Positions 8,279 through 17,267 of a stretch of 64,000 nt of DNA are shown one piece after another. The translations under genes and the position numbers were made by a program. This DNA is from Fundidesulfovibrio magnetotacticus. GTDB lineage: Bacteria; Desulfobacterota; Desulfovibrionia; Desulfovibrionales; Desulfovibrionaceae. The notes under the pieces are model-generated. The model saw nothing but the letters and a program-made list of their open reading frames with translations, made no database searches and had not been told where the DNA came from. Location of the stretch: NCBI RefSeq assembly GCF_013019105.1, contig NZ_BLTE01000008.1:1-64000 (forward strand), read 5' to 3'. The stretch's first letter is position 1. Each line of letters begins with the position of its first letter.

Positions 8279-11200
8279 GTGAGCAGCAGTCCCAGAGTTC
8301 TCGTCACCCATCCTGGCAAGGACGCCGCCGAGCAACTGGCGGCAAGCCTGGCCAAGGCTTCCTTCGATCCCGTCTGGTCCTGGGCCGACGGTCCGCAGGC
8401 CCTTGAAGCCTGCCTGCGGGAAGCCGAGTGGGACATGCTCGTGGTCTCCTCGGCCCTGCCGGAAGCCCAACTGGGCCGCTGCCTGATCCTTGCCCGCGAG
8501 CTGCGCCCGGGGCTCCCGGTGCTCCTGACCACCCAAGGCGAGGCAGCCTGGCAGGAGGTGGCCCAGGCCCTGGAGGGCTCGGGGCTCGTGGGGCTCGCCC
8601 GGCAGGACCAGCTGGCCCTGGCCTTCAGCCGCCGCCTCACGCGCAACCTCGCGGGGCACCCGCGCACCCAGAACGCCGGGGCCATCCGCCAGGGCTCTTT
8701 CTTCGCCCAGCTCTTCGAGAATTTTCCCCAGGCCATCACCGTGGTGGACACGCAGGACGTCGTGGTGGAGATCAACCGCGGCTTCGAGGAGCTCTTCGGC
8801 TACACCCCGGACGAGGCCCGCGGCCACAAGATCCAGGACCTGGTGGTCCCCGGCGACATGGCCGAGGACTCCTCGGACCTGCGCCGCCGGGCCACCATGA
8901 GCGCCACCGTGCAGCGCGAGACAGTGCGCGTGCGCAAGAACGGCGAACGCGTCCACGTGCTGGTGGTCTCCTGCCCCATCAACGTGGGGGGGGCGCCCCT
9001 GGGCATGTTCTGGACCTACATCGACATCACCGCCCGGCGCGAGGCCGAGGAGGCCCTGCGCCTGGCCGAGAAGCAGTTCCGGGGCGTGGTGAACAACGCC
9101 GTGATGGGCATCTTCCAGGCCACGCTGGATCTCAAGCTCACCATGGTCAACCCGGCCCTGGCGGCCATCCTGGGCTGCTCCTCCACGGAGGAACTGCTGG
9201 CCCGGCCCGAGCAGTGCGAACTCTTCCTGGGCGATCCCGAACAGGCCCTGGAACTGTGGCGCAGGCTCGACGAGTCCGGCGCGGTGTCGGGCCTGGAGGT
9301 GCTGGTGAGCCGCCTGGACGGCCAGCCCATCTGGCTGGCCCTCTCGGCGCGCATGGTGCAGGGCCCTGGCGGCGCGCGCTTCCTGGAAGGCACGGTGGAA
9401 AACGTTACGGCCCGCAAGCTGGCCGAGGAACGCCTGCGCCATGCCGAGGAGAAGTTCCGGGCCATCTTCGAGAACGCCCAGGAGGGCATCTGCCAGTCCA
9501 CGCCCGAGGGGCGTTTCCTCTCGGCCAACCCGGCCCTGGCGCGCATCCTGGGCTACGATTCCCCCGCGCGGCTCATCGAGGAATGCACCGACATCCCCTC
9601 CATGCTCTACGTCAACCCCGGGCGGCGCGAGGATTTCCGCGCCGTGCTGGAGCGGGAAGGCCACGTGGCGGCCTTCGAGTCCCAGGTGTACCGCAAGGAC
9701 GGACGCGTCATCTGGATCAGCGAGCATTCCCGCGTGGTGCGCGACGCATCGGCACGCCCCCTCTACTTCGAGGGGACCATCATCGACATCTCCAAGCGCA
9801 AGCGCGCCGAGAAGGAACTGCGCCGCGCCGAGGCCAAATACCGCTCCATCTTCGTCAACTCCCTGGACGGCATCTACCAGGCCGACACCACCGGACACTA
9901 CGTCTCGGCCAACCCGGCCCTGGCGCGCATCCACGGCTACCCCTCGCCCCAAGAATTCATGGAGGCCCAGGGCCTCACCGGCCCCCAGCACGTGGACAGC
10001 GCACGGCGCGCCGAGTTCATGCGCCTGCTCACCTCCACGGGCCGGGTGCTGGGCTTCGAGTCCGAGCTGCGCCGCGAGGACGGCGCGATGATCTGGGTCA
10101 GCGAATCCGCCTGGGAGGTGCGCGGCGAAGACGGCCAACTCCAGTACTACGAGGGCATGGTCCAGGACATCACCGCCCGCAAGTCCGCCGAGGACCAGCT
10201 GCGCCACCAGGCCTTCCACGACGCGCTCACCGGGCTGCCCAACCGCATCCTCTTCATGGACCGCCTGGACTGGGCGCTGCACCGCGCCCAGCGCAAGCAC
10301 GCCTACCGCTTCGCCGTCTTCTTCCTGGACCTGGACCGCTTCAAGATCATCAACGACAGCCTGGGCCACCAGGCCGGCGACGCCCTGCTCGTGGAGGTCT
10401 CAGACCGGCTGCGCAAGGCGCTGCGCCCCATGGACACCGTGGCCCGCTTCGGCGGCGACGAGTTCGCCGTGCTCGTGGACGACATCTCCGGCACCCTGGA
10501 CGCCACGCACATCCTCTCGCGGATCATGGCCGAGGTCTCACGGCCCTACGCCATCCAGGGCCGCCAGGTGTTCACCTCGGCCAGCGTGGGCGTGGTGCTC
10601 AAAACCTGGACCTACGAACGCCCCGAACACCTCCTGCGCGACGCCGACATCGCCATGTACCGCGCCAAGGCCCTGGGCAAGGACCGCTACGAGATTTTCG
10701 ACCCCACCCTGCACCAGACCGCCACCTCCCTGCTCCAGATGGAGACCGACCTGCGCCTCGCCGTGGAGCGCCACGAGCTGATGCTCTACTACCAGCCCAT
10801 CGTGGACATCGCCTCCGGGCACATCGAGGGCTTCGAGGCCCTGGTGCGCTGGAACCACCCCCGGCGCGGCATCGTGCCCCCGGCCGAGTTCATCCCCGTG
10901 GCGGAGGAGACGGGCCTCATCATGGTCATCGGCGCCTGGGTGTTGCGCAGCGCCTGCCGCCAGCTGGCCCAGTGGCTCAAGCTCCGCCCCGACGGAACGC
11001 CGCTCTCCATGAGCGTGAACCTCTCGGCCAAACAGTTCATGAGCCTCGACCTGGTGGGCGAAATCAAGGCCATCCTCGATGAGACGGGCATCCCCCCGGA
11101 GGCCCTCAAGCTGGAGATCACCGAGACCAAGGTCATGGAGAACGCCGAATTCGCCTCGCGCATGCTCACCCACCTCAAGGACCTGGGGGTGAAGATCAGC

Positions 11201-11515
11201 ATCGACGACTTCGGCACGGGCTACTCCTCCCTGGCCTACCTGCACCGCTTCCCCCTGGACACCCTGAAGATCGACCGCAGCTTCGTGGGCAAGATGGGCG
11301 ACGGCCAGGAAAACTCCGACATCGTGGGGGCCATCGTGGGCCTGGCCCACAACCTGGGCCTGGAAGTGGTGGCCGAAGGCGTGGAACTGCCGGGACAGCT
11401 GGACGAACTCCACGGCCTTTCCTGCCAGTTGGGACAGGGCTACCTGTTCTCCAAGCCCGTGCCGCCCGAGGAAGCCGAGGCCCTCCTGGCCCAGGGCTCC
11501 TTTCGCGACGAATAG
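8279..11515 (+). CDS. Multi-PAS GGDEF-EAL cyclic-di-GMP turnover protein
   Basis: The 1078-residue soluble protein starts with a degenerate receiver-like domain (about 1-125) and continues with four PAS domains (about 145-640). A GGDEF domain with intact RFGGDEF (GGDEF at 725-729) and an EAL domain with EALVRW (EAL at 853-855) complete it. An inhibitory-site motif RPMD lies five residues before GGDEF, so product feedback is expected. Both catalytic signatures look intact; PAS input would decide whether synthesis or breakdown of cyclic-di-GMP dominates. The start is GTG with only a weak ribosome-binding site. The gene follows the hybrid sensor gene by 98 bp and may share its signal. Confidence 0.9.
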   Translation: MSSSPRVLVTHPGKDAAEQLAASLAKASFDPVWSWADGPQALEACLREAEWDMLVVSSALPEAQLGRCLILARELRPGLPVLLTTQGEAAWQEVAQALEGSGLVGLARQDQLALAFSRRLTRNLAGHPRTQNAGAIRQGSFFAQLFENFPQAITVVDTQDVVVEINRGFEELFGYTPDEARGHKIQDLVVPGDMAEDSSDLRRRATMSATVQRETVRVRKNGERVHVLVVSCPINVGGAPLGMFWTYIDITARREAEEALRLAEKQFRGVVNNAVMGIFQATLDLKLTMVNPALAAILGCSSTEELLARPEQCELFLGDPEQALELWRRLDESGAVSGLEVLVSRLDGQPIWLALSARMVQGPGGARFLEGTVENVTARKLAEERLRHAEEKFRAIFENAQEGICQSTPEGRFLSANPALARILGYDSPARLIEECTDIPSMLYVNPGRREDFRAVLEREGHVAAFESQVYRKDGRVIWISEHSRVVRDASARPLYFEGTIIDISKRKRAEKELRRAEAKYRSIFVNSLDGIYQADTTGHYVSANPALARIHGYPSPQEFMEAQGLTGPQHVDSARRAEFMRLLTSTGRVLGFESELRREDGAMIWVSESAWEVRGEDGQLQYYEGMVQDITARKSAEDQLRHQAFHDALTGLPNRILFMDRLDWALHRAQRKHAYRFAVFFLDLDRFKIINDSLGHQAGDALLVEVSDRLRKALRPMDTVARFGGDEFAVLVDDISGTLDATHILSRIMAEVSRPYAIQGRQVFTSASVGVVLKTWTYERPEHLLRDADIAMYRAKALGKDRYEIFDPTLHQTATSLLQMETDLRLAVERHELMLYYQPIVDIASGHIEGFEALVRWNHPRRGIVPPAEFIPVAEETGLIMVIGAWVLRSACRQLAQWLKLRPDGTPLSMSVNLSAKQFMSLDLVGEIKAILDETGIPPEALKLEITETKVMENAEFASRMLTHLKDLGVKISIDDFGTGYSSLAYLHRFPLDTLKIDRSFVGKMGDGQENSDIVGAIVGLAHNLGLEVVAEGVELPGQLDELHGLSCQLGQGYLFSKPVPPEEAEALLAQGSFRDE

Positions 11516-11563
11516 GCCGGGGCTCTTCCCGCGCCCCTCCCGGCCGCTCCCTGTCGCCACGCC

Positions 11564-11593
11564 TTGACAGCCCACGGAATCCAAGGCTAGACA
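11564..11593 (+). promoter_or_regulatory. Candidate sigma-70 promoter for the receiver gene
   Basis: TTGACA (11564-11569), an 18-bp spacer and TAGACA (11588-11593), about 50 nt upstream of the start codon at 11646. The -35 box is perfect and the -10 box weak. Confidence 0.4.
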
Positions 11594-11645
11594 AACGCCT
11601 CAACCGCTTGTTTTCCTTGGCCAGCCTCAACAGCCGGAGACGGTC

Positions 11646-12050
11646 ATGCGCGTGCTCATCGTCGACGACGATTTCTACTCCCGCAGTTTCCTGGAGTACA
11701 TCCTCCACCCCTACGCCCTGTGCGACGTGGCCGAGAACGGCGAGGAGGCCATCATGGCCTTCCAGCAGGCCCTCAAGCAGGCCAAGCCCTACGACCTCGT
11801 CTGCATGGACCTGCGCATGCCCGAGATCGACGGGGCCACCGCCATGCGCGAAATCCGCGACGTGGAGAAGGACAGGGGCGTGCCCAGGGAGCAACAGGCC
11901 AAGATCATCATCACCTCGGTGCTCGAAGACGCCGAGGACACCCACAACGCCATGTTCCTGGGCGACGCCACGGCCTTTCTCCAGAAGCCCATCGAGGAAA
12001 AGGCCCTCCTGGCCGAAATGAAGCGCCTGGGGCTCATCGCCGAACACTAG
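11646..12050 (+). CDS. Single-domain response regulator (CheY-like)
   Basis: This 134-residue stand-alone receiver has the acidic pocket LIVDDDF, the phosphoacceptor Asp in VCMDLRMPEIDG, the conserved Thr/Ser in IIITSV and Lys in LQKPIEE. No output domain is present, so it acts through protein contacts, or as a relay for the sensor proteins upstream. The ribosome-binding site is weak. Target unknown. Confidence 0.85.
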   Translation: MRVLIVDDDFYSRSFLEYILHPYALCDVAENGEEAIMAFQQALKQAKPYDLVCMDLRMPEIDGATAMREIRDVEKDRGVPREQQAKIIITSVLEDAEDTHNAMFLGDATAFLQKPIEEKALLAEMKRLGLIAEH

Positions 12051-12133
12051 CCGCCCCCGGGCCGCGTTGTTCCGGCGGGGCCAAGCCGTCCCCGCCCTTG
12101 CCTTCTTCCCCGCTTTGCCGCATGGTGGGCACC

Positions 12134-13279
12134 ATGGGAAAGCATCTGCTGCTACTGGGCGGCGGCCACGCGCACCTGAGCGTCCTCAAGGAGGCCGCCT
12201 CCTTCCGTGACGCCGGGCACCACGTCACCCTGGCGAGCCCATCCGACCGCCACTACTACTCGGGCATGGGGCCGGGCCTGCTCTCGGGCCTCTACGCCCC
12301 GCGCGAGTGCCGCTTCAACGTGCGCGCCATGATCGAGAACGGCGGCGGCACGTTCATCCGCTCTCGCCTGGCCTCCCTGGACCCCGCGCGCCGCGTGGCG
12401 CGCCTGGAAAACGGCATGGCCGTGGGCTACGACGTGTGCTCGATCAACACGGGCTCGGCCGTGCCCCCCTCCGTGGCCGGGTGCGGGCGGCCCAACGTCT
12501 TTCCCGTGAAGCCCATCGAGAACCTCCTGGAGGCCAAACGGCGCATCGAGGCCGTGGCCGAGCTGGGCCGCACGGCCAAGGTGCTGGTGGCCGGGGGCGG
12601 CGCAGCCGCCTTCGAGCTGGCGGGCAACGCCTGCGCCCTCATCGGCTGCGCCTGCTCCGAGACGCCCGACATTTCCCTTGCCCCCGGCGGGGGCTTCCTG
12701 CGCCGCTTCCCGGAGCGGGTGCGCCTGCTGGCCCACCGCTCACTGGCGCGCCGGGGCATCAAGATCTTCGAGGGCCTGGGCGTCGCCCGCCTGGAGGAGG
12801 ACCGCGCAGTGCTCACCGACGGCCTGCGCGTGCCCTACGACGTGGCCCTGCTGGCCGTGGGCGTGCGCCCCCACCCGGACTTCTCCCGCTTCGGCCTCGC
12901 CGTCGGGCCGCACGGCGGCCTGCTGGTGGACGAGCACCTGCGCAGCGCCAGCCACCCCGATGTTTTCGGAGGGGGCGACTGCATCGACTTCGGCCCCAAA
13001 CCCCTGGACAAGGTGGGCGTCTACCCGGTGCGCCAGAACCCCCTGCTGCTCCACAACCTCCGGGCCGCCCTGGAGGAGCGCCCCCTCGCGCCCTTCTCGG
13101 ACACCTCCGGCAACTACATGCTCATCCTCAATTGCGGCGACGGGCGGGGCATCCTGCGCAAAGGCCCCCTGGCCTACGAAGGCCAGACCGCCCTCTGGCT
13201 CAAGGACCGCATCGACCGCGCCTTCATGCGCTCCTTCCAGGTGAGCGGCGAACTGGAAGAGGACGACCCGCCCGCTTGA
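12134..13279 (+). CDS. FAD-dependent pyridine nucleotide-disulfide-type oxidoreductase, NDH-2-like
   Basis: The 381-residue protein opens with a dinucleotide-binding fold LLLGGGHAHLSVL and has a second one, VLVAGGGAAAFELAGN, near 155-170. A late FAD-contact region reads FGGGDCIDF (near 285). It resembles type II NADH dehydrogenases and the NDH-like module found fused to selenophosphate synthase in other organisms. It has no redox-active CXXC pair and no transmembrane helix. The start at 12134 is chosen over an ATG four codons upstream because a GGTGGG precedes it; both are possible. Substrate unknown. Confidence 0.75.
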   Translation: MGKHLLLLGGGHAHLSVLKEAASFRDAGHHVTLASPSDRHYYSGMGPGLLSGLYAPRECRFNVRAMIENGGGTFIRSRLASLDPARRVARLENGMAVGYDVCSINTGSAVPPSVAGCGRPNVFPVKPIENLLEAKRRIEAVAELGRTAKVLVAGGGAAAFELAGNACALIGCACSETPDISLAPGGGFLRRFPERVRLLAHRSLARRGIKIFEGLGVARLEEDRAVLTDGLRVPYDVALLAVGVRPHPDFSRFGLAVGPHGGLLVDEHLRSASHPDVFGGGDCIDFGPKPLDKVGVYPVRQNPLLLHNLRAALEERPLAPFSDTSGNYMLILNCGDGRGILRKGPLAYEGQTALWLKDRIDRAFMRSFQVSGELEEDDPPA

Positions 13280-13339
13280 CCCCCGCCCGGACCCGGCCTA
13301 TCTGTTCGACATTGCTCAAGCCCCAACCCACGGGACATC

Positions 13340-15148
13340 ATGGACAAGAAGCATCAGTTCACTCTCTGGTACGTTGTCGCGGCCTTCCTGGCCCTCTCCC
13401 TCATCCAGGACTACTACGTCCGCAGCTACGGCCCCAAGACCCTGGCCTATTCGGAATTTCTCAAGGAGCTCAAGGCCGGGCGCATCCTGGAAGTGGCCAT
13501 CGCCCAGGGCTCGCTCTCGGGCAAGATGAAGGCGGTCCAGGACGGCCAGGAGACCGAGCAGCGCTTCGTGGCCCTGCGCGTGGACCCGGAAATCTCCGAG
13601 GAGCTTTCCAAGTACAACGTGGATTTCCGGGGCCAGCCAGAATCCACCTTCCTGCGCGACCTCATGAGCTGGGTGCTGCCCGCGCTCATCTTCTTCGGCA
13701 TCTGGTTCTTCCTCATGCGCCGCTTCAATCCCCAGGACCAGCTCCTGGGCGTGGGTCGCTCCAAGGCCAAGATCGTGGCCGAGGCCGACCTGACCACCTC
13801 CTTCTCCGACGTGGCCGGGTGCGACGAGGCCAAGGAGGAGCTGCAGGAGATCATCGACTTCCTGCGCGAGCCCGAACGCTTCCAGAACCTGGGCGGGCGC
13901 ATGCCCAAGGGCGTGCTCCTGGTGGGGCCGCCGGGCACGGGCAAGACCCTCCTGGCCCGGGCCGTGGCGGGCGAGGCCAAGGTGCCCTTCTTCTTCATCT
14001 CCGGCTCGGAGTTCGTGGAGCTCTTCGTGGGCATGGGGGCCTCGCGCGTGCGCGAACTGTTCACCCAGGCCCGGGAGAAGGCCCCCTGCATCATCTTCAT
14101 CGACGAGCTGGACGCCATCGGCAAGGCGCGCGGGGCCAACCTCATGGGCGGCCACGACGAGCGCGAGCAGACCCTCAACCAGTTGCTGGTGGAAATGGAC
14201 GGCTTCGATCCGCGCAAGGGCGTGGTGATCATGGCCGCCACCAACCGCCCCGAAACCCTGGACCCGGCCCTGCTGCGCGCCGGGCGCTTCGACCGCCAGG
14301 TGCTGGTGGACCGGCCCGACGTGAACGGACGCGAGGAAATCCTCAACGTCCACGCCAAGAACATCAAGCTGGCCCCGGAGGTGAACCTGCGCGAGATCGC
14401 CCAGAAGACCCCCGGCTTCTCCGGCGCGGACCTGGCCAACATCATGAACGAAGGGGCGCTCCTGGCCGCCAGGCGGCACAAGACCGCCGTGGACATGGAC
14501 GATCTCTCCGAGGCCGTGGACCGCGTGATCGCGGGCCTGGAGAAGAAGAACCGGGTGATCAACCCCAAGGAGAAGAAGATCGTGGCCTACCACGAGACCG
14601 GGCACGCCCTGGTGGCGGCCTACACCCCGGGCTCGGACAAGGTGTCCAAGATCTCCATCGTGCCGCGCGGGCTGGGGGCCCTGGGCTACACCCAGCAGCT
14701 GCCCACCGAGGACCGCTACCTGATGACCAGGAGCGAACTGACCGGCAAGATCGACGTGCTCCTGGGCGGGCGCGTGGCCGAGGAGATCGTCTTCGAGGAG
14801 GTCTCCACCGGGGCGCACAACGACCTGCAGCGCGCCACGGACATCGCCCGGGCCATGGTGGCCGAGTACGGCATGGGCCGCACCCTGGGGCTCTCCACCT
14901 ACCCGCGCCAGGCCCGCCCCCTGTTCCTGAGCCCCGAACAGGCCCCCCTGACGGGCAAGGAGTACAGCGAGTCCACGGCCGCCAAGCTGGACCAGGAGGT
15001 CAAGGACATCCTGGAAGAGGCTCGCGAGCGCGTGCGCGCCATCCTCACGGGACACCGCGACCAGCTGGAAGGCGTGGCCCAGGAGCTTTTGAAGAAGGAA
15101 GTGCTGGACGCGCAGGAGTTCGAGCGGCTGATCGGGAGGGGGGAGTGA
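13340..15148 (+). CDS. ftsH: ATP-dependent zinc metalloprotease FtsH
   Basis: The 602-residue membrane protease has two N-terminal membrane helices (about 9-25 and 110-128) flanking a small periplasmic domain. The AAA+ domain has Walker A GPPGTGKT (about 195-202), Walker [12 protein letters not shown] and the second region of homology around [20 protein letters not shown]. The peptidase has zinc motif HETGH (418-422), where most FtsH proteins read HEAGH. It degrades misfolded and regulatory membrane proteins. The small Ala-to-Thr change and the short C-terminus suggest that this may be a second FtsH copy in the genome (inference). Confidence 0.95.
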   Translation: MDKKHQFTLWYVVAAFLALSLIQDYYVRSYGPKTLAYSEFLKELKAGRILEVAIAQGSLSGKMKAVQDGQETEQRFVALRVDPEISEELSKYNVDFRGQPESTFLRDLMSWVLPALIFFGIWFFLMRRFNPQDQLLGVGRSKAKIVAEADLTTSFSDVAGCDEAKEELQEIIDFLREPERFQNLGGRMPKGVLLVGPPGTGKTLLARAVAGEAKVPFFFISGSEFVELFVGMGASRVRELFTQAREKAPCIIFIDELDAIGKARGANLMGGHDEREQTLNQLLVEMDGFDPRKGVVIMAATNRPETLDPALLRAGRFDRQVLVDRPDVNGREEILNVHAKNIKLAPEVNLREIAQKTPGFSGADLANIMNEGALLAARRHKTAVDMDDLSEAVDRVIAGLEKKNRVINPKEKKIVAYHETGHALVAAYTPGSDKVSKISIVPRGLGALGYTQQLPTEDRYLMTRSELTGKIDVLLGGRVAEEIVFEEVSTGAHNDLQRATDIARAMVAEYGMGRTLGLSTYPRQARPLFLSPEQAPLTGKEYSESTAAKLDQEVKDILEEARERVRAILTGHRDQLEGVAQELLKKEVLDAQEFERLIGRGE

Positions 15149-15163
15149 GGGGATCAGTCTCTC

Positions 15164-15185
15164 GCTGAGACGCTCAGCACTTTTT
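15164..15185 (+). terminator. Terminator after ftsH
   Basis: A 6-bp stem GCTGAG/CTCAGC (15164-15169 with 15173-15178) with a 3-nt loop, followed by ACTTTTT. Confidence 0.55.
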
Positions 15186-15661
15186 CACGCCCACTTCCGC
15201 CCCTGCCCCGCCTCCCCGGCTAGCGCGGGCGGCGGCCCGGCCGGTTCCGCCCGGACCGTCACGCGGTAGCCCAGCGCCTCCAGGGCCATTTCCAGGTGGT
15301 CCCAGCGGGAGGCGTGGTACAGGTCCAGCAGGCGTCGCACGGACTTGGGGTCCGTGTGCAGCAGGGCGGCGAGCTTCAACTGGCTCACGCCTTGGCTCCT
15401 CATGGCCTTGTGGAGGGTGAGCTTGACCTCGGCCACGGGGGGGATTTCCACGCTTGCGGCGTCCCCCTCGGACGCGTCCGGCGCGGGAATGTCCACGCCG
15501 TCGTCCACCATGGAGGCCAGCATGGTCAGGGCCGCGTCCCGCACCATGGCCGTCGCCTCGGCTTCGTCCTTCCCAAGGCTCATGGCTCCGGGGATCGCGT
15601 GGACCGTGGCGATCAACGATCCGTCCTCGTCACGAAGGTATTCGACGCGGTAGCGCAGCAT
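15185..15661 (-). CDS. hicB: HicB-family antitoxin
   Basis: The 158-residue protein has the HicB partial-RNase-H-like N-terminal domain (MLRYRVEYLRDEDGSLIATV, then a helix with DEAEATAMVRDAAL) and a C-terminal helix-turn-helix (about 95-150, SQLKLAALLHTDPKSVRRLL) for operator binding. HicB normally neutralises the mRNA interferase HicA encoded just upstream. The start at 15661 is one base after the stop codon of an upstream frame whose end resembles HicA, the usual hicAB spacing; the rest of hicA is missing. The gene may be an orphan antitoxin or transcriptional regulator. Confidence 0.8.
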   Translation of the reverse strand: MLRYRVEYLRDEDGSLIATVHAIPGAMSLGKDEAEATAMVRDAALTMLASMVDDGVDIPAPDASEGDAASVEIPPVAEVKLTLHKAMRSQGVSQLKLAALLHTDPKSVRRLLDLYHASRWDHLEMALEALGYRVTVRAEPAGPPPALAGEAGQGRKWA

Positions 15662-15662
15662 C

Positions 15663-15785
15663 CTACCACTCTTCGCGGTTGAGACCCAGTTGTTTGCAGA
15701 GCATCTTGAGGAACACCGGCCCCACGTCAAGCCCCCGACCTTGACGTGCCGCCCGCGCGCGCTTTACTCCCCCGAACGTGACCAT
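15663..15785 (-). pseudogene. Remnant of hicA toxin gene (3' end only)
   Basis: Read from the ATG at 15785, the minus-strand frame gives 40 residues ending GRGLDVGPVFLKMLCKQLG then LNREEW. This matches the C-terminal pattern of HicA (G-R-x-L-x-x-G then K-Q-x-G-L-x-x-E-E-aromatic). The N-terminal half with the catalytic histidine is absent, and the frame runs into the start of the DedA gene on the other strand. The TAG stop is one base before the hicB ATG. Whether a 40-residue peptide is made is unknown. Confidence 0.4.
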
Positions 15786-16422
15786 CGCCGACGTCTGGGA
15801 CATCTGCCTCCACCTGGAGAACCATCTTCTGGCCCTCAACCAGGCCTACGGGGCGTGGGTCTATGCGGTGTTCTTCGCGGTGGTCTTCGCGGAGACGGGC
15901 TTCGTGGTCACCACGGCCCTGCCCTCGGACACGGTACTCTTCGCCGTGGGGGCCATGGCCGCGCGCGGCGTGGGGCTCGACCTCTGGTGGACCCTGGCGC
16001 TCGGTCTCTCCGGGGCCTTCCTGGGCGATTGCCTGGACTTCGCCATCGGACGCTGGCTGGGCGGCCACGTGCTGGCGGGCGGGCGCATCCCCTTCATCTC
16101 GCCCGCATCCCTGGCCAAGGCCCACGACTACTTCGAGCGTCACGGCGGGGCCACCCTGGTGGCCGCGCGCTTCGTGCCCGTGTTGCGCTCCGTGGCCCCC
16201 CTGGTGGGCGGCATGGTGCGCATGGAGTGGCGGCCGTTCCTCTTCTACAACGCCGTGGGCAAGCTCCTCTGGACGCCCCTCTACCTCTTCGGCGGCTACT
16301 TCTTCGGCCAGATCCCCTGGGTGCGGCAGAACTTCGGGGTGGCCATCTTCTTCGCCCTGGGCGCGCCGCTCCTGGGCGTGGTGGCCCGCATGGTCTACCT
16401 GAGCGTGACCAAAGGGCGCTGA
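15778..16422 (+). CDS. DedA/SNARE-associated family membrane protein
   Basis: The 214-residue protein has about five membrane helices and the DedA-family core: an ETGF motif near 40, GDCLDFAIGRWLG near 85, and a conserved RFVPVLRSVAPLVGG motif near 133-147. DedA proteins act in lipid scrambling and envelope maintenance. The start is GTG; an upstream ATG is not available in frame before the hicA remnant. Its 5' end overlaps that remnant on the opposite strand. Confidence 0.85.
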   Translation: MTIADVWDICLHLENHLLALNQAYGAWVYAVFFAVVFAETGFVVTTALPSDTVLFAVGAMAARGVGLDLWWTLALGLSGAFLGDCLDFAIGRWLGGHVLAGGRIPFISPASLAKAHDYFERHGGATLVAARFVPVLRSVAPLVGGMVRMEWRPFLFYNAVGKLLWTPLYLFGGYFFGQIPWVRQNFGVAIFFALGAPLLGVVARMVYLSVTKGR

Positions 16423-16488
16423 CCCGCCCCGCCCGGCGGCCCCGCACGTCCGGGCGCGGCGCGGGCGAATCGCCCCGGAAGCGCGTCC

Positions 16489-17244
16489 TCAGGCCCGGGC
16501 GATGAACCCCCCGTTCTTGAGCGACTCCTTGTTGTAAAGAAATTCCCCGCCCTCCAGGTTCGTGAACGTGCCGCCCGCGCCCAGCAGCACCGCGTGCCCG
16601 GCGGCGGTGTCCCACTCCCAGGTGGGGTTGAAGCGCGGGTAGATATGGGCCAGCCCCTCGGCCACCAGCCCGAACTTGAGCGCCGACCCGGCCGAGACCA
16701 ACTCGTGCTCCGGATAGCGCGAAAGAAACTCCTCCAGGCGGGGGTCCGGGTGCGAGCGGCTGCCCACGGCCACCACGCGCGCCCCGGGCTCCGGGGGCGA
16801 CACGCGCAGGGCCGTGCGCTCCCCGCCCACCACCTTCACGCTGCCCAGACCAGGGCCGCCCGCGTAGAGGATGTCCTTCACGGGCACGTAGACCACGCCG
16901 AACACCGGCCGCCGGTCCTCCACCAGACCCAGACACACCGAGAACTCGCCGTTACGCTTCACGAACTCCTTGGTGCCGTCCAGGGGGTCCACCAGCCAGA
17001 AGCGCTTCCAGCGTGAACGCTCCGGGTAGGGCGGCTTGGGCGACTCCTCCGAGAGCGCCGGGATGTCCGGGTGCAGCGCGGCCAGCGACTGCAGGATGAT
17101 CTCGTTGGAGGCGCGGTCCGCGCGGGTGATGGGCGAGTCGTCCTCCTTGAGCTCCACGTCGAACTCGGTTCCGTAGACCTGGAGGATGGCCTGGCCCGCC
17201 AGACGGGCCACGGCGCAGAGGGCGTCCCAGTCGAAAGAGGGCAT
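16489..17244 (-). CDS. cysQ: 3'(2'),5'-bisphosphate nucleotidase CysQ
   Basis: The 251-residue member of the inositol monophosphatase superfamily has the metal site residues in EDDSPITRAD, LSEE, and the signature WLVDPLDGTKEF (about 83-94). A further metal-site motif is WEWDTAAGHAVLLGAGG near 210-226. It hydrolyses 3'-phosphoadenosine 5'-phosphate to AMP. The start at 17244 has a GGAG ribosome-binding site five bases upstream. It lies 23 bp downstream of the twin-ATPase gene, so both are probably one operon. Confidence 0.88.
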   Translation of the reverse strand: MPSFDWDALCAVARLAGQAILQVYGTEFDVELKEDDSPITRADRASNEIILQSLAALHPDIPALSEESPKPPYPERSRWKRFWLVDPLDGTKEFVKRNGEFSVCLGLVEDRRPVFGVVYVPVKDILYAGGPGLGSVKVVGGERTALRVSPPEPGARVVAVGSRSHPDPRLEEFLSRYPEHELVSAGSALKFGLVAEGLAHIYPRFNPTWEWDTAAGHAVLLGAGGTFTNLEGGEFLYNKESLKNGGFIARA

Positions 17245-17267
17245 GGGGGCTCCGTTGCGGTTGGGGT

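Noticed and set aside
13340-15148. HETGH instead of HEAGH in FtsH taken as a sign of inactivity.
   Set aside because: The two zinc histidines and the glutamate are all present, so protease activity is expected.
15778-15785. Overlap of the DedA start and the hicA remnant taken as a fusion gene.
   Set aside because: They are on opposite strands, so no fused product is possible.
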